NCBI RefSeq assembly: GCF_000379765.1 | Contig: NZ_KB903430.1 | Coordinates: 344,945-408,944, forward strand | Reading direction: 5' to 3' | DNA: 64,000 nucleotides | From: Flexithrix dorotheae DSM 6795 | Lineage (GTDB): Bacteria; Bacteroidota; Bacteroidia; Cytophagales; Flammeovirgaceae | In this document: positions 54,154-64,000 of the stretch, piece after piece | How positions within the stretch are numbered: the first letter of the stretch is position 1 | Layout of the letters: every line of letters starts with the position of its first letter | Notes under the pieces: generated by a model | Database searches by the model: none | Told to the model about the DNA's origin: nothing | The model's input: only the letters and a program-made list of their open reading frames with translations | Translations under genes and position numbers: made by a program

Positions 54154-54733
54154 AATCAATATAATTTAAGGATAAATGGTAGTCAAAAAGATAAGTATCA
54201 GGTAATTATGTGAAATTTCCAGACCAAAGAATACTCCATTCTAATAGTTTATTAACTAACCCATCTAAAGAAAAGTACAGTTCAGACAAAAAAATATAAA
54301 CTATTAAAGAATCTACATTCGGAATGTAATTTAGTTATTTTTTTCAAATAAACATATTTAGTTGATTTTTAATCAGATACAAAATTGTTATATGACATTT
54401 TTCTAGGAAATTAAAAAAATTATATGTTATTTTTCTAATAATAAATTAAAGACAAACTTTTATACCAATACCTATTGGCAGAATCAAATATAATCTTCAA
54501 AAACACCCAAAGCATATTAATTATGATTGAGTTTATAGCCTTGGGTATCTAAAAATGTATTAGACAATTTTATTTAAGTGATTGTTAAGATTTATTAATG
54601 CAAACAATAATTGAAGTCCATATTATTACATGAAATTTGTTAATGCATAGGAATAATATATTTTGCCAATAATTTTTTAAACTACTCATGAGTTATTTAG
54701 GATGAGTAGAATTTTATTTATCCCAAAAGACAA
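54154..54733. other. Intergenic region with divergent promoters expected
   Basis: 580 bp, very AT-rich, between the SLATT gene and the response-regulator gene. I see no exact TAnnTTTG box and no -24/-12 sigma-54 site that I would trust. No ORF. Confidence 0.45.
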
Positions 54734-56098
54734 ATGAAGAGTAATACGTCCATAAGAATATTTGCTGTAGAAGATGATCCGGTATTTGCTAAAATGCTAA
54801 AGTATGTACTGACATTAGACCCTGAGCATGATGTTAAAATTTTCAGCACAGGAAGAGAGTTGTTGGATAACCTTCATAACCGGCCAAGCCTAGTAACCTT
54901 AGATTATTCTTTGCCAGATACAACCGGTGAAGAACTGCTAAAAAGAGTAAAATATCAAGACCCTGATATTCCTGTCATTATTATTTCAGCTCAGGAAAAT
55001 GTAAGAACGGCTGTAAAGCTCTTAAAGGAAGGGGCTTATGATTATATTGGTAAAGATGAGGATATAAGAGAACGTCTTCTTAATGCTATAAATAATGCGA
55101 AGAAGCATGTTTCACTGGCAAATGAAGTGCAGGAATTAAGGGAGGAATTATCCGAAAAATATGATTTTGAAAGAACAATTGTTGGTCAAAGCCCTGCAAT
55201 AAAAAAGGTTTTCAACATGCTTGAAAAAGCTGTTAAAACCAACATTACAGTTTCTGTAACAGGCGAAACAGGAACAGGAAAAGAATTAATTGCCAAGGCC
55301 ATACATTTTAATTCCAGCAGGAAAAAATCCCCTTTTATTCCTGTAAATATTGCAGCTATTCCTCCGACTCTACTTGAAAGTGAACTTTTCGGGCATGAAA
55401 AAGGAGCATTTACAGGAGCCAATGCCAGAAGAGCAGGAAAATTTGAAGAGGCTAACAAAGGGACCATATTTTTGGATGAAATTGGAGAAATGGATTTTAG
55501 CCTTCAGGCAAAATTACTTAGGGTATTACAGGAAAGGGAATTAGTCAGAATTGGTGGAAATGAGGTAGTTAAACTGGATGTAAGGATAATTACAGCAACA
55601 CATAAAAATTTAGGAGAGGAAGTAAAGAAGGGAAACTTCAGAGAAGATTTATATTACAGATTGCTAGGCATGCCAATTTTCCTTCCACCGTTAAGAGAAA
55701 GACAAAATGATGTCTTAATAATTTCAAAATTTTTGCTAGAAAATTTCTGTAAGGAAAATAAAATGTCAAAAATTACGATATCACCCGAAGCCCAACAAAA
55801 ACTTTTAGGGTATTCATGGCCAGGAAACATTAGAGAGTTAAAGGCTGTAATTGAACTAGCCGCGGTGATGTGTGACAATGGAAAACTTTCACCAAATGAT
55901 ATTCAGTTTAACAACTTAAACAAGGATATAGATTTACTCACTCAGGAATTATCATTGAGAGAATATATTTATAAAATCGTGAAAAATTTCCTTGACAAAT
56001 ATGATGATAATGTTATACTAGTGGCTGAAAAACTGGATATTGGAAAATCCACCATCTACAGATATTTAAAAGAAATGGAAGAAATGAATATTTCTTAG
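54734..56098 (+). CDS. NtrC-type sigma-54 response regulator
   Basis: 454 residues. A receiver domain (1-120) has the acidic pocket EDD (13-15), phosphoacceptor D57 in VTLDYSLPD and K107. The AAA+ domain has Walker A GETGTGKE (177-184), the sigma-54 contact GAFTGA (224-229) and Walker B TIFLDEIGEM. A C-terminal Fis-type helix-turn-helix ends VAEKLDIGKSTIYRYLKEM. It activates sigma-54 promoters when phosphorylated. An Hpt gene follows 28 bp downstream; no histidine kinase is next to it. The nearest kinase is the NtrY-like gene 4-5 kb away, in the opposite orientation. Confidence 0.95.
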   Translation: MKSNTSIRIFAVEDDPVFAKMLKYVLTLDPEHDVKIFSTGRELLDNLHNRPSLVTLDYSLPDTTGEELLKRVKYQDPDIPVIIISAQENVRTAVKLLKEGAYDYIGKDEDIRERLLNAINNAKKHVSLANEVQELREELSEKYDFERTIVGQSPAIKKVFNMLEKAVKTNITVSVTGETGTGKELIAKAIHFNSSRKKSPFIPVNIAAIPPTLLESELFGHEKGAFTGANARRAGKFEEANKGTIFLDEIGEMDFSLQAKLLRVLQERELVRIGGNEVVKLDVRIITATHKNLGEEVKKGNFREDLYYRLLGMPIFLPPLRERQNDVLIISKFLLENFCKENKMSKITISPEAQQKLLGYSWPGNIRELKAVIELAAVMCDNGKLSPNDIQFNNLNKDIDLLTQELSLREYIYKIVKNFLDKYDDNVILVAEKLDIGKSTIYRYLKEMEEMNIS

Positions 56099-56126
56099 CG
56101 ATACTTTAACCTAACATAAAATTATA

Positions 56127-56483
56127 ATGAATTTGACAAGCAACCTTACTAGTTTTTCCTATTTATCAGAGTTTAGTGAAAATGATACCGGATTCATGCG
56201 AGAAATGGTTGATGTTTTTATTGAAGAAACTCCCAGGGAAATTCAAAAATTGCAATTTGCTTTATCAAAAAAAGACTGGAAAACGATTGGAAGCATTGCG
56301 CACAGTTTAAAAACTTCGGTCAGATTAATGGGAATGGAGGAAATCCATGTAGATGTTGAGGAACTGGAGATAATGGGGAAGTCGAAACAAAATGTAAAAC
56401 TGATTCCTGAAAGAACAGCGAAAATCATAAAAATTTGTGAAGAAGCAGTAGTAGAACTTAAAGAAAAGAAGAAATTTTTATAG
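56127..56483 (+). CDS. Hpt domain protein
   Basis: 118 residues, a single four-helix Hpt domain with the phosphorylatable His in SIAHSLKTS (H59), preceded by EETPREIQKLQFALSKKDW. It passes phosphate between a hybrid kinase and a receiver. It follows the sigma-54 regulator by 28 bp, so the two are cotranscribed and probably form a phosphorelay whose kinase is elsewhere. Confidence 0.9.
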   Translation: MNLTSNLTSFSYLSEFSENDTGFMREMVDVFIEETPREIQKLQFALSKKDWKTIGSIAHSLKTSVRLMGMEEIHVDVEELEIMGKSKQNVKLIPERTAKIIKICEEAVVELKEKKKFL

Positions 56484-56500
56484 TAATAGATATCAATAAT

Positions 56501-56539
56501 AAAAAAAGTCCTGGTTGGAAATCAACCAGGACTTTTTTT
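56501..56539. terminator. Bidirectional terminator
   Basis: A 17-bp stem (56501-56517 with 56523-56539; core AGTCCTGGTTG) with a 5-nt loop and T7 on both strands, between Hpt and enolase genes. Confidence 0.9.
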
Positions 56540-56557
56540 ATTTTATGGAAGGGAATA

Positions 56558-58144
<1,587 letters not shown>

Positions 58145-60319
58145 ATGAATATTTTTCTAAAATCTTCACTTTACTTATTCCTCATTTTTCTTTTGAGTAA
58201 GTCTATTTACGCTCAAAAAGTCTACGATGGAATAGCGGTTACTAACAACGATAAACCAATTGAAGGAGTAGAAATACGGATTGATGGAGTAACAAATGCC
58301 ATCACAGATTTAAATGGCAACTTTAAGGTTCACTTAAAAAAAGGCTACGATATCAAGTATGTTGAGACAGAAGCAGTAAAACAAGGATTTGAACTTTCTT
58401 CTTTTCGTTTAATTGATGGAAAAATAAAAATTGTATTAATTGAAAAAGGAATAATTCTGAAAGGGAAAATATTGGATCACAATGAAAACGCTATTTCCGG
58501 AGCAGATGTGTACATTAAAGGGGACCAAAAGAATAAAACCCAATCGAATCACAGAGGGATTTTTAGTCTTAATATTTCGAATAATATTTCTATTGGTTCA
58601 AATACCTCTTTTATGGTTAACGAAAAGACTATACCTGCCTCAGGTTTATCATTTAAAAATCAAAATAAATTTGTAACAATTACACTTCCTGAAGCTGATG
58701 CAAAACAAATAATTGCCAAACAAAAAAAGGAAGATAAGCAATATAAATTCAAATTAATAAGCGAGGAAGGTAAATTACTCACCAGAAAAAAAATTATAGT
58801 AAATGGGAAAACTTACCAAACTGATTTTAACGGGGAGGTAGAAGTTAAAATGCAAAGTTTTGCGGGGAGTAAAGTAAAGGTAGAAAATTATGAAATTACC
58901 AAACTTGATTCGGGAGGGGTTAGGGATATAAGAGTTTTTGTAAAGGCAAACTCAGACAATACAGAGCAAGCGATTACCTTTACCCATGAATTAATCGCCC
59001 AAAGACAAGCACTGGCCAAAAGATCCGCAGAATTAGCCGGAAAGGTAGAGGGACTTATCAATAAATATAATTCAGGGAACATTAGTGAAAAAGAGAAAAA
59101 AGCTATTGAAATCCAATTGGCAAAGATTGAAACGGAAATTCAACAACATGAATTGGATTTCATTGCTAATCAGGAAAAAACACATGATTTAATTGCGCAA
59201 ATGAGAACTGCCATCTCATTTAAAGATTCGATTAATAGTCTATCTTCTGAAACCATTGCCCAAATAAAAAAGGAAAAAGATGCCATTGCACAGGCCAAAA
59301 ATGACCTGGAACTTGCCAAACAAAAAGAGCAGGAAGAATTCAGACAAAATTTCATCATTCTGTCGATCATTATCCTCTGCCTGTTGATTCTTGCGATTAC
59401 CTTCTTTTTCATGGTCAACCGGATTAGGAAACAAAAAGTTGAGTTGATGATAACCAAAAAAGAACTGGAACATAAAGTGGAGGAAATTGAAGTGCAATCT
59501 GAAAACCTAAAAAACCTGAACAAAAACATCAGCATTAAAAACAAAAAAATCACCGATAGTATCAGGTATGCAAAGAATATTCAGACAGCCATTTTACCAT
59601 CTGAGAACACTCTAAAAAATGCTTTTTCATCTTATTTCACACTTTATTACCCAAAAGATATTGTCTCCGGTGATTTCTACTGGTGCTCACATATTAAAGA
59701 TGAGGAAACTGGGATTGAAAAAACTTTTATTGCAGCAGTTGATTGCACTGGCCATGGTGTACCTGGTGCATTTATGTCCATGATTGGTAATTCTCTTTTA
59801 AATGAAATTGTGAATGAGAAAAAGATTTACGATACGGAAAAGGTGTTGGAAGAGCTTGATTCAGGGGTAAAACTAGCTCTGAAACAAAAAGAAACCTCTA
59901 ATGATGATGGAATGGATGTTTGTCTATGTGCAATTGAAAAGATTGGAGGAAATGTTCAATTATCATTTTCAGGAGCAAAACGGCCATTATTTCATATTTC
60001 TGCTGCTTCAGGAGAACTTCAGGTAATTAAGGGTGATAAAAGATCAATAGGTGGATCAATTGTAAAGAATGTTCCTTTCACAAAAAAAATAATCAAAACA
60101 CAGAAAGGGGATAAAATTTACCTTACCTCTGATGGACTTATAGACCAAAATGACATCTCCAGGAGAAAACTGGGAAGTGCAAGAGTGCGGGAATTATTGA
60201 AAAACACCGCAAACCAAACTCTTGAAGAGCAGAAAATTGAGGTAGAAAAAATATTGGAAGACTACAAAGAAGGTGTGGAACAAAGGGATGATATTACACT
60301 GATAGGAATTGAGGTTTAA
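58145..60319 (+). CDS. SpoIIE-type PP2C phosphatase with periplasmic N-terminal domains
   Basis: 724 residues from the ATG at 58145; an upstream TTG adds four residues. After a signal peptide (about 1-23) come two carboxypeptidase-regulatory-like beta domains (PIEGVEIRIDGVTNAITDLN and AISGADVYIKGDQKN) and a coiled coil. A TM helix lies at about 405-425. A cytoplasmic coiled coil is followed by the SpoIIE PP2C domain (about 475-724) with YYPKDIVSGDFYW, VDCTGHGVPGAFMS and SDGLIDQND. It dephosphorylates anti-sigma or anti-anti-sigma-type partners; none is adjacent. It converges with the kinase gene, 13 bp apart. Confidence 0.92.
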   Translation: MNIFLKSSLYLFLIFLLSKSIYAQKVYDGIAVTNNDKPIEGVEIRIDGVTNAITDLNGNFKVHLKKGYDIKYVETEAVKQGFELSSFRLIDGKIKIVLIEKGIILKGKILDHNENAISGADVYIKGDQKNKTQSNHRGIFSLNISNNISIGSNTSFMVNEKTIPASGLSFKNQNKFVTITLPEADAKQIIAKQKKEDKQYKFKLISEEGKLLTRKKIIVNGKTYQTDFNGEVEVKMQSFAGSKVKVENYEITKLDSGGVRDIRVFVKANSDNTEQAITFTHELIAQRQALAKRSAELAGKVEGLINKYNSGNISEKEKKAIEIQLAKIETEIQQHELDFIANQEKTHDLIAQMRTAISFKDSINSLSSETIAQIKKEKDAIAQAKNDLELAKQKEQEEFRQNFIILSIIILCLLILAITFFFMVNRIRKQKVELMITKKELEHKVEEIEVQSENLKNLNKNISIKNKKITDSIRYAKNIQTAILPSENTLKNAFSSYFTLYYPKDIVSGDFYWCSHIKDEETGIEKTFIAAVDCTGHGVPGAFMSMIGNSLLNEIVNEKKIYDTEKVLEELDSGVKLALKQKETSNDDGMDVCLCAIEKIGGNVQLSFSGAKRPLFHISAASGELQVIKGDKRSIGGSIVKNVPFTKKIIKTQKGDKIYLTSDGLIDQNDISRRKLGSARVRELLKNTANQTLEEQKIEVEKILEDYKEGVEQRDDITLIGIEV

Positions 60320-60332
60320 AAAGACTGGGAGG

Positions 60333-61688
60333 TCAATTGAAAACAAGGGAAAATCTACTGCCCTGCCCCTTCTCAGAATAAACTTCTAATGCACCACCAT
60401 GCAAATTCATAATATTTTTTGAAAGACTTAGCCCAATTCCCGAGCCCCCTTTCCTGGTGGAATAAAATGGAATGAAAATTTTATCCAGTTTATCTTTTTC
60501 AATTCCTTTTCCATTATCTGCGACTTCCAGTATTGTATTTTCACCTGATTTGGCTACTGAAAGTTTAATTTTTGGATTTTCCTCCCTTTCCAATGCATGA
60601 ATCCCATTTGTAATCAGATTGATTAGTATCTGTTCAATTAGTTTAAAATCCGCTGAAATTTTTTCTAATGGAAACTTTAAATCTATTTCCAGGTTCACCC
60701 CCTTATTTTTCAACTCTGCCTGCATTAACCTGCCAACACTTTCAAACAGAGTTTTCACCAAAACTTCCTCTTTAACCGGAGCAGGAATTTTGGTCAACTT
60801 CCGATAATCATCCACAAAGTCCAGCATCCCATCACTCCTTTTCTGAATAGTTTTTAAAGAAAACCTTAAATCTTCAATGATTTCCTTATTTATTTCTGCA
60901 GTTGGTTTTTGAACTCCATCTTTATCTTCCAAAAGCATCAGCATCGTTTCTGTAAGTGAAGAAACCGGGGTAAGGGAATTCATAATTTCGTGAGTTAGAA
61001 TCCTGATTAATTTGTTCCAGGCCTCCAGTTCTTTTCGCTCGAGTTCCGTTTTAATATCTTTAAAAGTAATTAATTCATACTCGTCTCCTATTATATTTAA
61101 GGGCACTACATTTACTGCAAACTGCTTTATATTTTCATTCACCACTATTTCAATCAACTTGCTTCCCCCAGCGAATATAGACTCTACTTCTTTTCCAAAT
61201 TTGGGCGATTTATTTTTAAAATGACTCCAATTCTTTAAGTTAGGAACCTTAAGCAACTTTTCAGCAGCATCATTCATCAATACTATTTCCGATCCGTTTT
61301 TGATGGAAATGAGCCCAATATCAATATTCTTCACGATCACTTCCAAAAACTGAAACTGTGCCTCTCTTTCAATTTTAACCTGAGTATAAGATTTAATTAT
61401 TTCCGTAAATGCTTCATTAAGCGCTGAAAATGATCGTCCAAGCTTTTTATTGGTGAAATTTACAGTAAAATCAGCATGGTGAATGGCAGATAAAAACTTT
61501 GAAAGCTCTTTGTTCGTCCTGGTCACAAAATTGATCAGTTCAATTACTTGTATGACAATGAGAACCGAAAGAATAATTTGATTGAAAAACAGTTCTGGTT
61601 TACCAAAAATGATGGCCAGGCCAATCATGGTGACCTGCAGGAAAAAAACCCTTAATACGATCAATCCAGTAAACCTGTTTTTAAACAT
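60333..61688 (-). CDS. NtrY-like sensor histidine kinase
   Basis: 451 residues. Two TM helices near the N-terminus (about 8-27 and 36-55) with little between them; a HAMP/PAS-like region (about 60-215); the dimerisation domain with HEIMNSLTPV (H233); and an ATPase domain with NGKGIEKDKLDKIF and GGSGIGLSLSKNIM. It phosphorylates itself and then a response regulator, which is not adjacent. It lies 31 bp after a serine hydrolase gene on the same strand. The nearest regulator is the sigma-54 type at 54734. Confidence 0.93.
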   Translation of the reverse strand: MFKNRFTGLIVLRVFFLQVTMIGLAIIFGKPELFFNQIILSVLIVIQVIELINFVTRTNKELSKFLSAIHHADFTVNFTNKKLGRSFSALNEAFTEIIKSYTQVKIEREAQFQFLEVIVKNIDIGLISIKNGSEIVLMNDAAEKLLKVPNLKNWSHFKNKSPKFGKEVESIFAGGSKLIEIVVNENIKQFAVNVVPLNIIGDEYELITFKDIKTELERKELEAWNKLIRILTHEIMNSLTPVSSLTETMLMLLEDKDGVQKPTAEINKEIIEDLRFSLKTIQKRSDGMLDFVDDYRKLTKIPAPVKEEVLVKTLFESVGRLMQAELKNKGVNLEIDLKFPLEKISADFKLIEQILINLITNGIHALEREENPKIKLSVAKSGENTILEVADNGKGIEKDKLDKIFIPFYSTRKGGSGIGLSLSKNIMNLHGGALEVYSEKGQGSRFSLVFN

Positions 61689-61719
61689 GGGATTATGCGC
61701 TAATTCTAATGCATTTTAA

Positions 61720-63498
61720 CTAATCTTTTAAAATTAAGTCATATAGCGTTTGATGCAAATTCTGATAAATATTCAATTGGTAAATTTTGCGATTTTCTCT
61801 TGTTTGATATACCCTGTTAGATAGAAATACCACCAATAAATCATGTTCCGGGTCTGCCCATGTAAAAGCTCCCGTATAACCTGAGTGTCCAAAACTTTTA
61901 TCGCTGGCACTCACCCCCACATATCCCCTTTCCTTCGATTCTAATCGTGGTTTATCAAAACCTAACCCTCTTCTTACTCCTTCTTCTTTAAATTGATAGC
62001 TGGTAAATTCCTCCAGCACTTTCTGATCTACAAAACGGACACCTCCGTACTCTCCCATATTCATATACATCTGCATGAGCTTTGCCAAATCATTGGTTGT
62101 GCCAAACAATCCGGCATTTCCAGCAACTCCCCCAAACATGGCCGCTGCTTCATCATGAACAGTCCCTCTCAATTGAATATGGCGAAAGAATGTATCATTT
62201 TCTGTAGGGATTATTTTTGAAATCGGATAATGTTTGTAAGGATTAAAAGTAAGTGTATAAGCTCCTAATGGTTTGTAAAATGTGTTTTTAAGGTAATCTT
62301 CGTACTCTTTCCCCGATAAATCACTAATAATTTGTGGATATAAGAGAAAGGAAAGTCCTGAATAAACATATTTTTTCTCCTTTAGTAAACTGGATTTTTT
62401 AATCTCTTTATAGATTTTATTATCATAATTTCTATTCAGGTATAAGCCTTCACTCACTTTCAGGGGAAACCTCTTTGAAGAATCCGCTTTTATCGTGAAC
62501 CACTTATATTTCCCATTTTTCTTCAGGGTATTTTTCCAGTAAACCAAATAGGGCTGTAATTGACCATAATGGGCTAAAACCTCTCTCACTTTAATATTTT
62601 CCTTCTCTGTTCCCTTAAAATCCGGCCAATAAGTACTGAATTTTTCATCCAGTTTAAACTTTCCCTCATCATTCAGCTTCATTAATGCAGGAAGCGGGCC
62701 TGTAATTTTAGTAACAGAGGCAAAGTCATATAAATCATCCGTGCTTACAGGCACTTTTTTGTCATAAGTTTGAAATCCATAAGCCTTTCTTAGAATAATC
62801 TTTTGATCCTTGGCAATTAAAATCTGACAACCGGGGGCTGCCGCAGAATCAATCACCAGTTTTGCGATTGAATCTATTTTATAATTCAAAACTTTTGAAT
62901 CAATACCTACTTCCTCTGGAATGGCATATTTAAACCTGATTCCTCCGGCTAAATCAAGCCCATCTCCTTTTTTATAATTTGATCCAAGATTATCTTCTAA
63001 CCTTCCAGAAAAACCCATTCCTCCAAAAATCCCCTGAGCGGCTATTTTTTGTCTGATATCACTGTTTTTAAAAGCAGCTAATAGTACATCAGAATTTTCC
63101 TGGTCAGTGTTTTTTAAAATGTTTTGGTCCTCGGTAAAATCTACTACAATTGTCTTATTTCCACTTAAAAAAGATGAAATTTGATTTTGGGAAATAGAAG
63201 ATGAATGAATCCCAATAATTAGAAGATTATGCTTTTTCAGGTCTTCAATCTGCTTTTCATTTGCCGCACTTTCAAATGAATAATTCCAGGTTTGGGTATA
63301 ATTGCCCAACATTTGCTGAAAAGGGGTTACTGAAGAAACACCAAAGGAAACCACCCCAATATTAAGGGTATCAAGCCTTTTTAAAGGAAGTAAACCATCC
63401 TGATTTTTTAGTAGTGTTATTTGCTGGGCAAATCCAGGTGCTGAAATAAAAAGAAAACTTAAAAGAAAGTATTTGGAGTATTTAATAAATGAAATCAT
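61720..63498 (-). CDS. GH3 C-terminal remnant fused to serine beta-lactamase-family domain
   Basis: 592 residues. A signal peptide (about 1-24) is followed directly by ITLLKNQDGLLPLKRLDTLN, the junction that in the common Bacteroidota fusions follows the GH3 TIM barrel. The GH3 C-terminal-type domain (about 25-175) is followed by the serine hydrolase domain (about 190-590) with FASVTKI (SxxK), a Tyr motif YSGLSFLLY and GHSGYTGAF. The full fusions are near 970-1000 residues. The catalytic GH3 barrel (about 350-400 residues) is missing here, and the leader is joined cleanly to the remnant. The serine hydrolase part may still act on peptidoglycan fragments. Cotranscribed with the kinase downstream. 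Confidence 0.85.
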   Translation of the reverse strand: MISFIKYSKYFLLSFLFISAPGFAQQITLLKNQDGLLPLKRLDTLNIGVVSFGVSSVTPFQQMLGNYTQTWNYSFESAANEKQIEDLKKHNLLIIGIHSSSISQNQISSFLSGNKTIVVDFTEDQNILKNTDQENSDVLLAAFKNSDIRQKIAAQGIFGGMGFSGRLEDNLGSNYKKGDGLDLAGGIRFKYAIPEEVGIDSKVLNYKIDSIAKLVIDSAAAPGCQILIAKDQKIILRKAYGFQTYDKKVPVSTDDLYDFASVTKITGPLPALMKLNDEGKFKLDEKFSTYWPDFKGTEKENIKVREVLAHYGQLQPYLVYWKNTLKKNGKYKWFTIKADSSKRFPLKVSEGLYLNRNYDNKIYKEIKKSSLLKEKKYVYSGLSFLLYPQIISDLSGKEYEDYLKNTFYKPLGAYTLTFNPYKHYPISKIIPTENDTFFRHIQLRGTVHDEAAAMFGGVAGNAGLFGTTNDLAKLMQMYMNMGEYGGVRFVDQKVLEEFTSYQFKEEGVRRGLGFDKPRLESKERGYVGVSASDKSFGHSGYTGAFTWADPEHDLLVVFLSNRVYQTRENRKIYQLNIYQNLHQTLYDLILKD

Positions 63499-63500
63499 TG

Positions 63501-63530
63501 AAAAATAAAAAAAGCCCTTAGAAGAGGGCT
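63501..63530 (-). terminator. Terminator of the T9SS cargo gene
   Basis: Read on the minus strand: AGCCCT (63530-63525), a 6-nt loop, AGGGCT (63518-63513) and a T-rich tail beyond. A small stem but a good T tract. Confidence 0.7.
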
Positions 63531-63624
63531 AAATTAGGACAAAAAATGTAAGCTTTTCAAGATTTCATCAAATCAATTTTTGGATAGAATTTATTTATTC
63601 CTTTCTTATGATTTTAGAACTCCC

Positions 63625-64000
63625 TTATTTTTTAAAGAATTTTTCCGTGGAATTTTCAAAAGTCACATAGTATAATCCACTTTCCAGTTCATTACAAGCC
63701 ACTTTATTTCCAAGTCCCTCCAATTTCAACTTTCCATAAGCATCCCTGATTTGGTACTTAACTTCTCTTGAAAAGTTTAAAGTAGAAGAAACCCTTTTGG
63801 GATAAAATGAAACTTTTTCAATATCTGTAGTATAATCCACCGGTTTTGAGGAATAAGATCTGCCGGAAATTTCAAGGTACTTAATCCTGTAAGTATTTAA
63901 TCCGGCCAAAGGATTAATGTTATATTGATAAACATTCTCTCCGACTGTTCCTTTGCATTCCAGCACACTTTCAGTTTCCCACTTATTATTGGATAATCGC
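63625..64000 (-). CDS. C-terminal end of a secreted protein with T9SS sorting domain (5' end outside window)
   Basis: Reading frame open to the right edge; about 125 residues seen. The strand pattern WETESVLECKGTVGENVYQY, then PLAGLNTYRIKYLEISGRSY, then a C-terminal type A-like sorting domain (SFYPKRVSSTLNFSREVKYQ, then RDAYGKLKLEGLGN and ESGLYYVTFENSTEKFFKK) is typical of type IX secretion cargo. The C-terminal domain is removed during export across the outer membrane. The mature function lies outside the window. Confidence 0.8.
   Translation of the reverse strand, partial: RLSNNKWETESVLECKGTVGENVYQYNINPLAGLNTYRIKYLEISGRSYSSKPVDYTTDIEKVSFYPKRVSSTLNFSREVKYQIRDAYGKLKLEGLGNKVACNELESGLYYVTFENSTEKFFKK

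Noticed and set aside
53121-54733. Sigma-54 (-24/-12) promoter near the regulator
   Set aside because: I saw no GG-N10-GC pair with TGGCA/TTGC surroundings in the gap upstream.

Overview
The window is AT-rich chromosomal DNA from a member of the Bacteroidota, most likely an aerobic, surface-associated Cytophagales-type bacterium. The reasons are Bacteroidota-typical families (a DUF6952-type protein, YfhO, large FtsX-like permeases, NtrY-like and SpoIIE signalling proteins, a C-terminal type IX secretion sorting domain), TAnnTTTG-type -7 promoter boxes, few Shine-Dalgarno sequences and many lipoproteins. I see no transposase, integrase, phage gene, CRISPR array, rRNA or tRNA. It looks like ordinary core chromosome with several accessory pockets.

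Layout. 1-8.5 kb: the end of an MFS transporter, an M23/LysM peptidase, trxB, a TrpF-like protein without the catalytic residues, a thioredoxin plus small partner, a class V aminotransferase, a secreted Pro-aminopeptidase and a metallophosphoesterase. 8.7-14.4 kb: a TIR-TM-TPR protein converging on a Rieske protein and a WD40-like/VWA/OmpA protein. 14.5-27 kb: a DUF2064 protein, a serine hydrolase, an AddB-like nuclease, an FtsX-like permease and YfhO. 27-33 kb: the most distinctive block, an apparent operon with two MbnH-like di-heme (MauG/CCP family) lipoproteins, two MbnP-like proteins, an outer-membrane barrel protein and two short membrane proteins that share a three-cysteine motif. 33-43 kb: a sodium/solute symporter and a sulfatase-PSD1-DUF1501 group. 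43-50 kb: a Gfo/Idh/MocA oxidoreductase, an enlarged PRPP-synthetase homologue, a DUF1835 protein overlapping a degenerate amidotransferase, and a 789-bp stretch with an orphan terminator. 50-54 kb: DivIC/FtsB, DUF3820, OsmC, a rhodanese, a duplicated-domain lipoprotein, and a deoxyribosyltransferase-like gene next to a SLATT/DUF4231 two-TM gene. 54-64 kb: a sigma-54 response regulator with Hpt, enolase, a SpoIIE phosphatase, an NtrY-like kinase, a GH3-remnant/beta-lactamase fusion and the end of a T9SS cargo protein.

Best candidates for an undescribed system. (1) The duplicated MbnP/MbnH block at 27.2-33.1 kb. MbnH enzymes oxidise a tryptophan of MbnP to kynurenine for copper binding, and here two pairs in mirrored order flank a small three-Cys membrane protein whose paralogue opens the block. 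(2) The nucleoside deoxyribosyltransferase-like plus SLATT pair at 52.7-54.2 kb, with the parts list of a nucleotide-signal/pore defence module. (3) The TIR protein at 8.8-11.0 kb. At DNA level, an 83-bp intergenic repeat occurs twice 41 kb apart at about 83% identity, and orphan terminators suggest unannotated RNAs near 15.5 and 48.4 kb.

All functions are read from the sequence by recognition; no database search was run.
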